This document shows, in pieces, positions 52,382 through 64,000 of a stretch of DNA of 64,000 nucleotides. The DNA is from Daphnia carinata (Eukaryota; Arthropoda; Branchiopoda; Diplostraca; Daphniidae), in the NCBI RefSeq assembly GCF_022539665.2, contig NC_081331.1, positions 9,703,534 to 9,767,533 on the forward strand, given 5' to 3'. Position numbers and translations under genes: made by a program. Under the pieces are notes generated by a model. That model was not told the DNA's origin and did not search any database. It was given only the letters and a program-made list of their open reading frames with translations. How positions within the stretch are numbered: the stretch's first letter is position 1; every line of letters begins with the position of its first letter.

Positions 52382-52513
52382 CATCGAGTGCTCCAATTGA
52401 AAGCGATAGAAAATTGAACCAGTCACGAAAACACACCCGCTAAACTTGTAAATGCAAGGCCATAAACAGGTTGACGGGCTAAAGCAAAATCTGTTCTGCA
52501 GTCACTCACAGAA

Positions 52514-52578
52514 AGTGAAAGGTTAACATCATAAATGTATCAAACGAATACAATACTTTATAGGAATCAGAGTGAAAG
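52514..52578 (+). promoter_or_regulatory. Paired AGTGAAAGG motifs upstream of col-H
   Basis: AGTGAAAGG at 52514-52522 (context AAAGTGAAAGGTTAA) and again at 52571-52579, about 170 and 225 bp upstream of the col-H initiator. The first shares a 13-base core with the motif upstream of col-I. Confidence 0.4.
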
Positions 52579-54371
52579 GCCGATAGTGGAAACAAACAAG
52601 CGCGTTATCTGTTTTATATGCACAGTTGATCTTGATTACCCAAACCTGCTTGCCAACGACATGAAGATTGCTTTCTTTCTTCTTGGCAATTCTCATCTGT
52701 CCAGATTGAGGCTTAAAGATACATATACTTGAGGGGAATTCCGAAAGATCTTTTGCAATTTAAATATTATTCATTGACAGTAACGTGTTGCCTGACCGTT
52801 GTCCCTTGTCCGTAAGTAAAGAAAGGCCTGTTTCAACGCGAGTAGAAAGTAAATTAGCGAAAAAATTAAAGGCGTAATGATTGCTGTGATTGCTGGTGGT
52901 CCGATTTCTTTTAATGAGATGACGTGAAATAGCATTGTGCTGTGTGTGTTGTGGGAGAAAGTGCATTGTTATTCTTAGATAAAAAAAAAAATTAAAAAGC
53001 TGCCCAACCTTCTTTCACCTGTTGGAAGAGCTACTCGTCAAGCCACTCCGTTTCAACATCCTTTGTTTTCTTTCGGATTTTTTGTGCTGATTAATCTTCT
53101 GAAATAGGGCGTGTTTGTAACGGAGTCATCTTAGAAATAACTATAGTTTAGTATTAAAGCGCGTAGTTGTCTTTAACGCGGTGAAGCTGCCAGTAATTAA
53201 TGAAAAACTATGGGATGGCGGGGAATTTCAGTTGGCATTGAATTGAAATTTCATGGTGACAATCAATCTCCATTGATAAGGGCACAGTCCACCTGTGATT
53301 CATAGTTTATGGGTCCTTCAAACTCAGAGTGGATACGAAGGGACAATTTTAATCCCATTTTATTTAAGACTGGTTGATTACTGGTAAAACTAATATCTTA
53401 TTCGGAATCAGCGTTTAATTTTGGTTATGGAAAATTAAGTTTAATCGAATTCCAAGTCATTCAAGTTTTTGCACAAAAGTCGGGCTTAAATTTGGTCTCG
53501 TTTGGATTTCACATAAGATCGAAATACAATTAATTATGCACGATTTCCATTCAAAATTAAACGAGGATCACGAAAATCGACTTAGTTTTTACTTGTGACT
53601 TATAGTTTTTGAGCTATTTGGTTTTTCCAAAAAGTGGGTCAAATGGCGTTCCGCGCATTTCAACACGAGCTCTTGCATGCAAATTCATCGTGTCTCAAAG
53701 TTCTTTTGCTCTTTACATCAAGTTAGGTGCTACCGTAATATGACTGGTATGAATTCCAAAGTAACCAATTAAACCATATTGCGAAAAACCAACACGGGCC
53801 ACGTTAATAATATGGTTGAGCAACCCTTACACGAAACTATTTCCGTTTTCTATCTCTGTGAAGCAAAAGGGCTTTCACAATGTAGATGCATAATAAGGGA
53901 ATTCTTCGTTAAGATACGGGTGTTTTGGCCTTTCAAAAGCGGGCATTCAAAATCCTATATGACAGCGAGCATCAAGCAAGAACATTTCTGTTTTGCTTTC
54001 TCATGTGATGAAACTCACATCAGAGCCAACTAACACCCGTTATAACCATTTTTAGTGTATGCTACTTGTTCGTGTGATTTCTGGTTTGCTAGCATGTTTA
54101 GACTTTCTTCGAGTATCGCAGTTACTTTCTCTATATAAAATTTTTGTTTTGTTTCGGAAAGTAAAAGTTGCAGTAGCACCATTATGTTGTACATGTTTGT
54201 ATATTAAAAAGCACTTCACATTTTTCAGTGTACATCAATTAACTTTGAAAATGGAAGTGATCATTTTATGACGTGAGGAATGTAGAATTATTAGCAATAT
54301 AGTTTCTTCTTAAGAGGTGTTCGTTTGAATGTACAAACGCTGACGTTCAGCCGTTAGTTCAGTGAGACAGT
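52579..54371. other. Intergenic with dispersed repeat copy 2
   Basis: No gene seen. About 53395-53645 is a second copy of the dispersed repeat found at 21225-21625 (both begin TTCGGAATCAGCGTTT and share GAGCTATTTG-like text before a GTGGGTCAA or GTTGACCCAC end). Confidence 0.5.
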
Positions 54372-56137
54372 TTATCGTCCGTAGGCGGATTGCAATGGCT
54401 GGAATGAGGACTGAGCGGGAGCCGACCACGACGACTGAACTGGGGCGGACCAAGATTGCTGTTGGGCCGGTGCTTGGTAAGCGGGCTGATGGGCAGGGGC
54501 TTGGTAAGCGGGTTGCTCAACTGCAACTGGGTAGGCTGGGGCTTGAACGGTGGTCACGGCACCAGCAGCACCGGCCGGGCCAGCTGGGCCAGCAGGTCCT
54601 GGGGCACCGGATGTGCCAGCTGGTCCTTGAGGTCCTGGTCCTCCTTGGGGTCCAGGTCCTCCTTGAGGTCCAGCTGGGCCAGGGCCGCCGGGGAAGCCCG
54701 GTGCACCTGGTTTACCTTGTGGTCCCGGTCCTCCTTGAGGTCCAGCTGGTCCTGGGCCACCAGGGCCGCCAGGGGCGCCAGGAGCACCGGGTTTACCTTG
54801 AGGTCCTACAGGTCCTGGGCCACCAGGGAAACCTGGGGCTCCTGGGCCTCCGTTAAGACCGTCCTTTCCAGGTTTGCCTGGTTGTCCGGGTGCGCCTAAA
54901 TTTAAAGATAAAAGAATTAGGTAAGTCAAACATTATGCGAGGACGTACGAGTTCGAATACCTGGGAAGCCAGGTCCACCGGGGAGTCCGTCTTTGCCTGG
55001 AGCACCGGGACCGCCAGGGAAACCATCTTTGCCAGGAGCGCCGTTAAAGCCAGGTGGTCCTTGAGGTCCTTGTGGGCCAGGTGGGCCGGGTTGTCTGCTT
55101 GGTGCGCCGGGTAGACCATCCTTGCCAGGGGCTCCAGAGAAGCCAGGGGTTCCAGCTTCTCCTTTAGGGCCAGGGCCTCCAGGGAATCCATTGCCGCCAG
55201 GTCTACCGGCAGGTCCAACTGGTCCTTGAGGTCCTTGGGGTCCAGCGGGTCCAGGGCCACCTGGGAAGCCAGGAGCTCCATCTTTACCAGGGGCACCAGG
55301 GGCACCAGCAGGTCCGGGTTGGTTGGAGGGCAACGTGATACCAGGAGCGCCAGGTTCGCCTTTAGGTCCTGGGAATCCAGGTGATCCGTTGAAACCGTCT
55401 TTGCCAGGGGCTCCAGGAGCTCCGTTAAGGCCAGGTGCTCCGTTGAGACCAGCAGCGCCCTTAGCTCCGGGGAAACCAGGTCCTCCTGGGGCACCAGGGG
55501 CTCCGTTTGATCCACGTTCGCCAGCCGGTCCAGGTCCACCAGGCGCGCCATTGAGGCCAGCTGGTCCTTGTGGTCCGGGGTTGCCGGGAGTTCCGGGATT
55601 GCCAGCATTTCCAGTTTCGCCTTTAGGTCCAGCAGGTCCTGGTGGGCCCGGTGGGCCAGGAGGTCCTACTACTGTGGTTTGTTGAGGTTGGCTATAGCTG
55701 CCACCATAACCACCACCAGAACTTCCGCCTGCACCAGGGAGACCAGGTGGGCCTGGTGGACCAGCAGGTCCCTTCAGCCAAGGCAGGTACCTTTAACCAA
55801 AGAACACATTAGTTATTTTGCAAATTGCTATGGGATAAACTGATCATTTTGAAACTTACTCGATGAATTTAGCCCATTGTCGCTGGATTTCTTCAATTTG
55901 GGGTCTTTCCTCAGCAGGGTAAGCGTTGACATTGTTTCCATAAGGGTTAAGTGATGCCCACTGTTCAGCCGAGACTTGAGGGGCTGGCTCTACTGCCTGT
56001 GGAGCAGGTCCATACTGCGGAGCAGCGACCGCCATCGCAACCAAAACCGGAAGAATTGCCTAATAATTTAAATTGAATTTGTTTAACTTCCATCCAAGCT
56101 GACTTCTGAAAAACTATCTACTTACTACTGCCTTCAT
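54372..56137 (-). CDS. Collagen-like secreted protein, col-I
   Basis: Coding exons are 56137-56126 (M-K-A-V), 56059-55860, 55790-54961 and 54895-54372, total 521 residues, stop TAA. Signal peptide [14 protein letters not shown]-terminal module with [33 protein letters not shown] and, after a phase-2 intron, YLPWLKG; a Gly/Ser/Tyr linker; Gly-X-Y repeats with [10 protein letters not shown] (the minus-strand frame reads LPSNQPG) and [10 protein letters not shown] interruptions; a Gln/Ser-rich tail ([19 protein letters not shown]) ending PLQSAYGR, like col-G. It is the closest relative of col-G and keeps the complete module, so it is a good reference for the G-H-I subfamily. No NC1 domain. Confidence 0.9.
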
Positions 56138-56673
56138 GGCGAACTGTTTTATCGGCCGCTTTGCCTTGACTGATGAATTCCAACGTCTAGAAGCAAAACA
56201 AAATATTAGCACATTTCATCTCATTCATTTCCTTATAACTATCATTTAAATGAATCTAGTGCACTAATTGTTTCTAACGAACTCAGGGGGCGTGGGCAGA
56301 AGCTGCGTGCATCTGCCGATGGCAAGTCAAGCATTAACCTACTTTCGCTTTCTCCCGAACTTTGAGGTCTACGAACCTCAGACAGCCGAACGAGAAAGTA
56401 ATGGAAATGAAATCATGACATGACTCTTTAACTGCAAGGCCATATTGATTTCGATTTCAATATTGTTTGATTCAATAATCAATGTTTTTTTTTTTGTCAT
56501 ACTAATGAGTTACAACGAAAAAAATATGCGCAATAAGAGCAATGCGCATTTAATGATTAATTTTCGTGATATACATCTACGGCTAGCGAGAAGCCAGCCC
56601 AAATTGAAATCGTAGATTTAAAATGAATACTTTTAAGAAGTTCAGATATGATATTTGGAAATGAAGCTCCTAC

Positions 56674-56747
56674 CTTTCCAAAGATGTTTCTCAAAGCACA
56701 GACGGCTGAATACTGACCATTGACGGCCGGACGTGGGCCTTTTAAAC
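56674..56747 (-). promoter_or_regulatory. col-I core promoter and non-coding exon 1
   Basis: GTTTAAAAG (56739-56747) and TCAGTA initiator (56711-56716) on the minus strand, about 29 bp apart; untranslated exon ends at 56674 before GTAGGA. Confidence 0.7.
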
Positions 56748-56900
56748 ACGCGCGCGGTCTAGTGAAGGTGAAAGAAGAAAACGAAATTCACCGGTAACAT
56801 CCCGATGCGCCTGTTAGACAGACAGGCCTTGAGGGCGGATGAGAGCTGGGCGAATCACACTATCTTCCGTATTGTGTGCTGTGGCGTTGTTTAACATAAA

Positions 56901-56908
56901 AGTGAAAG
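56901..56908 (+). promoter_or_regulatory. AGTGAAAG motif upstream of col-I
   Basis: AAAAGTGAAAGGTTAA context about 187 bp upstream of the col-I initiator, closely matching the site upstream of col-H. Confidence 0.4.
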
Positions 56909-57749
56909 GTTAAGGAAGATGGGAGAAAGGAAAGAAAGGGGTGTAGACATAAGCAACAAAACGAACGAATAGAATCAGAGAACCTTATACCTAACTGGAC
57001 AGTAACCGATGCATACGTGACCCAAATCTCTTCTTTCTTCGAAAATTACCTCTTTCAGTCGGCTGTCGGAACTCAACGGGCAACAGGATCTCTTTTCGTT
57101 GCCAAATAAAGCATTTTACGATTCAATTTTGGTATTTTGGTTTCGCGACTTCCTTTTAGCAAGACCCGCTCTTTTATCACCGATCGGCTGTTTGACGGTA
57201 GCGTCAAATACAATCAAAATTTAGCGCTGAAATACAAGAACGTGGACAGCCTGCATATAACTCAATGGTTGCAGTATAAAAGTATTTGAATTTGCTTTCA
57301 AATGTTGCTGATTTTTCCCAAAGGAAATTCTTTCGTTATTTTACTTCCAACTACCCTTAGAAAGAGTTTCCTCTTTGAAAAAAAAAAGGAAAAGAAACTT
57401 GTCGTGCACTTATTTCGCTAATCTCGCTTTCTAACGTCATTTTCCGACAAGCGAATTCTTTTGTACACGAAATACAAAATATGGCCCGGGGTTCTTAAAT
57501 GATGGATATGCAACCCTCCCAGTTCTATGTCGGCGTATAACATCATGCAATCAACTAAACTGGGTATGTGAACCAGACGGTGAAAGCGATGGTTGGGGTT
57601 CGTTTAGTCTTGAAACTACCAGGCGGTTCGTAGCCAGTGGCGCCTCGAGATCTTTTAACGGAAAGCCCACGATGTGGAAACAAGAGTTCATCAGGGCTGT
57701 TGATGCTAGTAAGACTCTATTGCGATTTCTCTGTTATTACAGCTGGGGC
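56909..57749. other. Spacer between the collagen cluster and WARS2
   Basis: No gene seen; this marks the end of the collagen cluster and should include the WARS2 3' UTR. Confidence 0.5.
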
Positions 57750-59395
<1,646 letters not shown>

Positions 59396-59720
59396 GGAAA
59401 CTTTCGAATTTGATTCGAGTAATTGACCTTAAAGATTTTGCTATATTTAGACTTTGTATTTATTTGTTACATGAAATCTGTACTAAAACCTTAAAAAATA
59501 ATAGAATAAAAAATAAATGTCTATGTTTCTAGGCCAATACACTAGCAAAAACAGTTGATTCGCCGACGTTCCGCCGAATGTTCCATGGCCATAGAACACT
59601 CGAGCCCTTGTTTACAGACCAATGCGTTCTCATCAAACAACAATCCTCGTATGGCTGGCATCCTTCAAAGCTAGAATTTCATGGTGATCTTGTGTAATTG
59701 TGTAATTTTGTGGTGAAACC
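59396..59720. promoter_or_regulatory. Bidirectional promoter region WARS2 / MEI4
   Basis: The two start codons are about 325 bp apart and point away from each other. No TATA box or TCAGT initiator stands out on either side, in contrast to the collagen promoters, as is usual for housekeeping divergent pairs. The two 5' leaders must lie within this interval. Confidence 0.6.
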
Positions 59721-60967
59721 ATGACCAACGTTTGCAGAGTGCATGGCAATACTTCAGAATGTGTCTCATCTGAACTAGCGAAACTCAAAATTGCCGTCGC
59801 CTTAGTAGTCATACGTAGCAAGCCAGCCGACCAAAATGCCAAGGATTTCGTTCACAACTTAGTGTTTTTTCAACAAGATAAAGTAAGTGTTTTTGAGCAC
59901 AGCCATTTCACATTGTACTATTTTCATTGTTTATTGTGATCTCAGGGATGACTAAGTAACTAAATGAATATTTACAGGAGCAAAGATGGAAAGCCGAATA
60001 TCACCGACTCAAACAGGAAGTTCTACAGTTAAGACAACAACAACTTTTATTTTCAATTAACACCAGGCTCAGTTCGCATTCGAGTGGTAAAACCCGAACA
60101 ATAATGTTTGACAATATTTATTTTCCAATATCAATGGCAGTTTCTTTTTAAAATTTTTTCATGAAAATGGCAGAGGATTTTGGCATTAGTCCAAACCGTC
60201 ATTATTCTCAACTAGTATTAACACCACCCGATTCGCAATCAGATAGCCAGCCAAGTACAACATTGACGTTACCGACATTGGCACCCAACATCCCTGAAAA
60301 TGACAAAGCCGACGCAGATCACATGACATTTCTACGGGCTTACTTCTATCTAGAGCATCAATTGCGTTTAAATCTGCCATCACCACCATCACTAATCGGC
60401 CTTAATAACGAAATCTTGGAGAAGGACGTGGTGCGGCAAAGCGTGCTGTCTGTATTGCAACATGTCGATTCCAACACACCCAAGGAACAATCGGATTTTT
60501 CGAGATGTTTGGATAGCTTTCGCGTCTGCGTTCGATTACTCGACTCTCACGGCAAATGGAGTCAATCCATGCTGGACAAGTTCATTGAACTGTCCTCCTG
60601 TTGGTTGAAACGGATGATGCAGGGTGACAACGTGCTTAGATACAACGCCCTGCTTGCCATTTTAGCCGACTCGAACGGGATGGCCGCACTGCTAGCTGAA
60701 TCTGTTGTCAAGTCGATAGCCGAGTCGCACGAAAAGATGAATGAGTGGGAGTGGGACAGCGTAGAGCTCATCCCTCGGCCTGTGCTGACCCACTTTTCCG
60801 GTAGTTCCTATTACTTCCTCTTGCTGGAGAAAACCATTCCTCGAATGGGTTCGTCCGATAGGAGTCGATTCCAGGCCGCTTTATCCCACGTCGGACAGCG
60901 GGTTCACGTCAACTTTCCCCTCTTTGCTGCTTCGATGATGCGGCTGGCCCATCAGCTTGGCAACTGA
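59721..60967 (+). CDS. MEI4: MEI4, meiotic double-strand-break formation protein
   Basis: Exons 59721-59882, 59978-60086 and 60174-60967 give 354 residues (human MEI4 has 385). The N-terminus has the diagnostic block: LAKLKIAVALVVIRSKPAD, then DFVHNL and EQRWKAEYHRLKQEVLQLRQ. Mouse and human MEI4 read very similarly (KLALALAIIRSKPAD ... LRQKLL). The next 30 residues are helical and Gln-rich. The C-terminal part, from HMTFLRAYFYLEHQL, is predicted alpha-helical (HEAT-like in the family). MEI4 acts with REC114 and IHO1 on chromosome axes to promote SPO11-dependent breaks. The assignment rests on the N-terminal block from memory; the rest of the protein is weakly conserved. The gene is divergent from WARS2. 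Interesting because Drosophila lacks a recognised MEI4. Confidence 0.85.
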
Positions 60968-61629
60968 ATCGAAAAGACGTGCCTGCTCATTTATGCCCTC
61001 CGTGCGCTACAATCAATTTCCCATTGTTTCCCTTTTTACTTCATGCTCTTTTTTGTAATAATTGCAGCTTGATTTACCCACTGATTCGCAATCTGTTTTT
61101 GTTTGTGTGTGTGTATGTATGTGTCATGGGTTTATTGCATCTATTCAATTTATTCTTTTTTTTTTTTTATTATTTTTTTTTTCCTTGTTTCTTTTCTTTC
61201 GTCATCAAAAGGAGGCCCTTGAGCTTCGCTGGATCACCATGGCGTAGAGGATTGCTGGGGGAACAAGATGAACGAGGAAAATGGATAGAGAGCCGAAGAA
61301 GATGCAAGGAATTTTAATAAAAATGTACATAGCAAGTTTAAATATAAATGATAAACAAAAGAAACTTTCTCTTTCTTATCCATCACATTTTTTTTTCTTT
61401 TTTTTTTCTGCATTTTTTTTTCTTTTAACTTCTCCCATCATGTTTCGCACACCGTTACTCCGCCCTGTATTCCAATGGCCCGGACCATCATCTCTTCTTC
61501 TGGAACGAGTTGTTTTTCAATTTCATATTTTCTTTCATTTTTACTTGTTGACAATGTTGCTTCGCATACATTTCGTTGTTGTCCAACGAAGAGGTCCTCT
61601 TCTTGCAGGTTATTTCATTATTTTTTCTA
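60968..61629. other. Convergent 3' regions of MEI4 and the kainate receptor
   Basis: T-rich spacer holding the MEI4 3' UTR and probably the receptor 3' UTR. Open frames here are low complexity (Phe runs) and rejected. Confidence 0.5.
61316..61321 (+). terminator. poly(A) signal, likely MEI4
   Basis: AATAAA about 350 bp after the MEI4 stop, in T-rich 3' DNA. Confidence 0.5.
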
Positions 61630-63495
61630 CTATTTTAGTTGTCCAGGTCGTAGCTCTGTACGATTGATGCTTTGCGCAATTCGATCATTGGCATGATACC
61701 GTTTTCCTGCTAGGATGAAAACAAGAAAGAAACATCGGGTGAATAACAAAAGCACATGAACACGCACGTCAAAGAAAAGGGAAAGTGAAGTAGCGTTTTT
61801 TTTTTTTTCGACGGTTATTGAACTTTTTTTCACAGGGCATGGACCAGTTTTGTACCCAAAAGATTTATGTCTTGCTCCATAAAAAGAAAACACGCAATCT
61901 TTCTTTTTCTTTTCCGTCCTTAAGAATATATGTATATATAAGAATAAAAGATAGTATAAGACGAACCCCGTGAAGAGATGGGACGTCGTGATTGGTCGGA
62001 ACATAAGTGTGACTCGGGGGCGTGCATCGAAGACAACTGCGTCTCAATGTAGGCCGCTGGCGGGATCCTTGGCAACGCAACGCGAAGCGAAGTTCCTCGC
62101 CCATCTCTGAACAGAGCGATTGCTATGCATAGAGAGAAAAAAAATGGAACGTGGGTATTACACAGATAGAACAAGAAATCACCAATTGAAAGACAAGTGC
62201 GCAAAAGACAAGGTCCTCGTTTGAATTTCGCGGAATTTTTGGGGGGCGATGAAAACAAATGAAATGTACGTAGGGGAAAGTGACTGTTGCTGAAAGGATG
62301 TGAAAGCGAGACGACCAACTGTTGGTCTGAGCCGTTCATCGCAGTAATTGAAATGGAGCTTAAAATTATAGCTTGGTTTTATACCTTCTCTTGCTGGGCG
62401 TTGCGTTTCGAGTTCCAGCAAAACTCCAGTATGGCTACAACGATAGCCATGGCCAGCCCGCACAGCAGGACAACAAATACGCCGCCTGTCATGTGGTTGC
62501 GAATTTCCCCAAATGGCAAATCGTTCGCATCGCCAGAGAAATGCGGGGCGTAATCCGGTTGGAAACGGACGAGCGATCGGACGTCCGGAGAAATGCATAG
62601 ATAGAGAGCAAGGAACCAGACAATCGATTGTTAGAAAGAGCAAAGGAAAAACGGTCGTTTGCACAAAAAAGAAGTTGAAAGAGAAAGGCTGTTTTTTATT
62701 TGATTTTCAAATAGAAGAAGAGACTGACCGATATTTTCAACGCCCAAGGCACTGGCTTTCGACTCTTTATTCTTATCGTCTCGGTTGCAGACGTCGCCCG
62801 TGTCCTTCCACCACTATTTGTTGATTTGATTGCAAAAATGTAAACGAATAATTAATTTATTAATTAAGGTAATGGGCGAGGATGTGACTAAACATTGTTG
62901 GCACTTATTTGTATCATAAAAAGAAACCGTTTTTATTTTTGGCAACTCATGTGAATAAAAATAAAAACAAATTGAAAAATAAAGAAATCGTGAAGAGCCG
63001 CATCGCTCCTTTAATCATACCTTGTTGTATAGTAGGTGAATGGAGCCTTTCTCTTGCAGTTCCAAAATGGCCAACGAAATTCGATCCCGCCAAGGCGACC
63101 CTGTTAATTGCCAAAACAAGAGAAAACGTAAAAACGATTTGAATGAAAATGGGTTTGGCGACAGGCTAGTGCCAAACCAAGCGAGTCGGCTTATTTTGCT
63201 TTTTTACGTCCATGACAAAAAAACATTGAAAATTAAGATAAAAATTGATGTCGTAGATTAAGGACAGACCTTTCGGTGTTCCAATGCCGTAGCCTTTGGA
63301 GTCGAGGAGACCCCCGATTTGGGTCAAGTTGCAATTGCGCTGGACGACGTAGTCGAGGGTAGTCGACTCCATCAGAAAGGCAAAATTGCCTTCCATTACG
63401 CGCTTCGTGCCTTCCTCGTACGTCGAAACGAAGACGGACGGCTTCTTGCTCTCCATGTAACGCCACATTTTCTGGTATGTCTCGATCCGAGAATC
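61630..63495 (-). CDS. Kainate-type ionotropic glutamate receptor (3' part)
   Basis: Six exons on the minus strand: 63495-63270, 63100-63021, 62813-62729, 62485-62385, 62122-61963 and 61706-61630, adding to 242 residues plus stop; the 5' exons are right of the window or in its last bases. The S2 ligand-binding lobe is visible: [70 protein letters not shown] and [12 protein letters not shown]. Then comes the pre-M4 linker ([11 protein letters not shown]), transmembrane helix M4 ([20 protein letters not shown]) and a cytosolic tail with [20 protein letters not shown], which matches the kainate subfamily (GRIK: [20 protein letters not shown]) rather than AMPA or NMDA. The EST-to-Glu contact and the Tyr-Gly-Ile-Gly-Thr-Pro stretch are intact, so a functional glutamate receptor is likely. 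The junction of the last two exons (donor at 61963) is the least certain. Confidence 0.9.
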
Positions 63496-64000
63496 CTGAT
63501 TTCATATACGACATCATCAAAAACATCGATTTATAAAACAATTTTTTTTTTTAATCTTAAAAGCTATACACAAAAAAACATTGACGGACGTTCAAGGTTC
63601 CGCGTTTAGAAGGCCATTGGGGGTGAAAAAATAAAAAGGGAAAACGATTCAAAAGAGCTTCACTCTCGCTGTCGTTTTATTATTATTTTTTTCTTCTGTC
63701 GACTTGCGAAGAAGAAGAAGAAAAATGGAATGACTCGGCAAAGAAGTGACGCGTCAGTAGAAACTGGGTTATCCCTTAAAAGGTCATCATTTTTAACTAA
63801 CATTTTACAGCTTTTGATGTAACAAAAGAGGGAGGAAAGCCAGTTGGACGGGCTTGAGTGCTCATCCGTTCGGATGAGACCGGTCCTGCCCTTGAGATCA
63901 GGTGATATTTACACACACACACAAAGAGAGAAAACAAAAAAAAAAAAGCTATAAAAGTTTCCCATACAGCGTGATGCCCATTTTAATGAAGCTGCCACCA
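63496..64000. other. Intron of the kainate receptor, window edge
   Basis: Probably intronic on the minus strand, with a CA microsatellite near 63911-63922. The last 50 bases read on the minus strand could start a coding exon (GGSFIKMGITLYG frame), but nothing confirms it. Confidence 0.4.

Noticed and set aside
60979-61667. Phe-rich plus-strand frames downstream of MEI4
   Set aside because: Translations of T homopolymers in the 3' UTR; low complexity with no domain.
61865-62339. Overlapping minus-strand frames in alternative phases at the receptor 3' end
   Set aside because: Only one phase continues the kainate receptor tail ([13 protein letters not shown]) across splice sites; the others are shadows or intron read-through.

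Overview
The window looks like nuclear DNA of a branchiopod crustacean, most likely a Daphnia. The signs are compact eukaryotic genes with short GT-AG introns, AT-rich intergenic DNA, arthropod TATA plus TCAGT promoters, and animal genes for SCAR/WAVE, an invertebrate-type beta4-GalNAc-transferase, mitochondrial TrpRS, MEI4 and a kainate receptor. Species assignment is inference. Coding spans below are genomic extents; exon boundaries are in the evidence and were read by eye from splice sites. For every multi-exon gene I summed exon lengths and checked that the reading frame closes.

Layout. 1-2.8 kb (+): 3' part of the actin-nucleation regulator SCAR/WAVE. 5.1-6.4 kb (+): a complete Golgi beta-1,4-GalNAc/Gal-transferase. 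7.3-56.1 kb (-): nine collagen-like genes, all on the minus strand, called col-A to col-I here. They form sub-blocks A-E (7-26 kb), F (39-41 kb) and G-I (46-56 kb), separated by long non-coding stretches. A small secreted cuticle-like gene (21.8-22.2 kb) sits inside the A-E block. 57.7-59.4 kb (-): mitochondrial tryptophanyl-tRNA synthetase, head to head with 59.7-61.0 kb (+): MEI4, a meiotic double-strand-break factor. 61.6-63.5 kb (-): the 3' part of a kainate-type glutamate receptor running off the right edge.

The collagen cluster is the main feature. Each gene encodes a signal peptide, a short non-collagenous N-terminal module ending in a Y-L-P-W-L-(K/R)-G motif (most copies also have QW-x-S-L-N-P-Y-G), a long Gly-X-Y region with conserved interruptions, and a short Tyr/Pro- or Gln/Ser-rich tail. 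None shows the NC1 domain of fibrillar or basement-membrane collagens. They share one gene architecture: TATTTAAAG-like box, about 29 bp, TCAGTG initiator, a non-coding first exon, then a tiny exon encoding only the first few residues. Genes B, C and D are a recent 3.4-kb tandem triplication. The terminal exon of B is frameshifted and accompanied by a second, broken copy. Intron positions split the family into A-E and G-I, with F as a divergent member.

An 8-mer, AGTGAAAG, resembling the Blimp-1/PRDM1 binding core, recurs unusually often in the non-coding DNA, including near the col-A, col-H and col-I promoters and along the 27-38 kb gene desert. The most interesting points for follow-up are the collagen family with its unnamed N-terminal module, this motif, and the clear MEI4 homologue in an arthropod.
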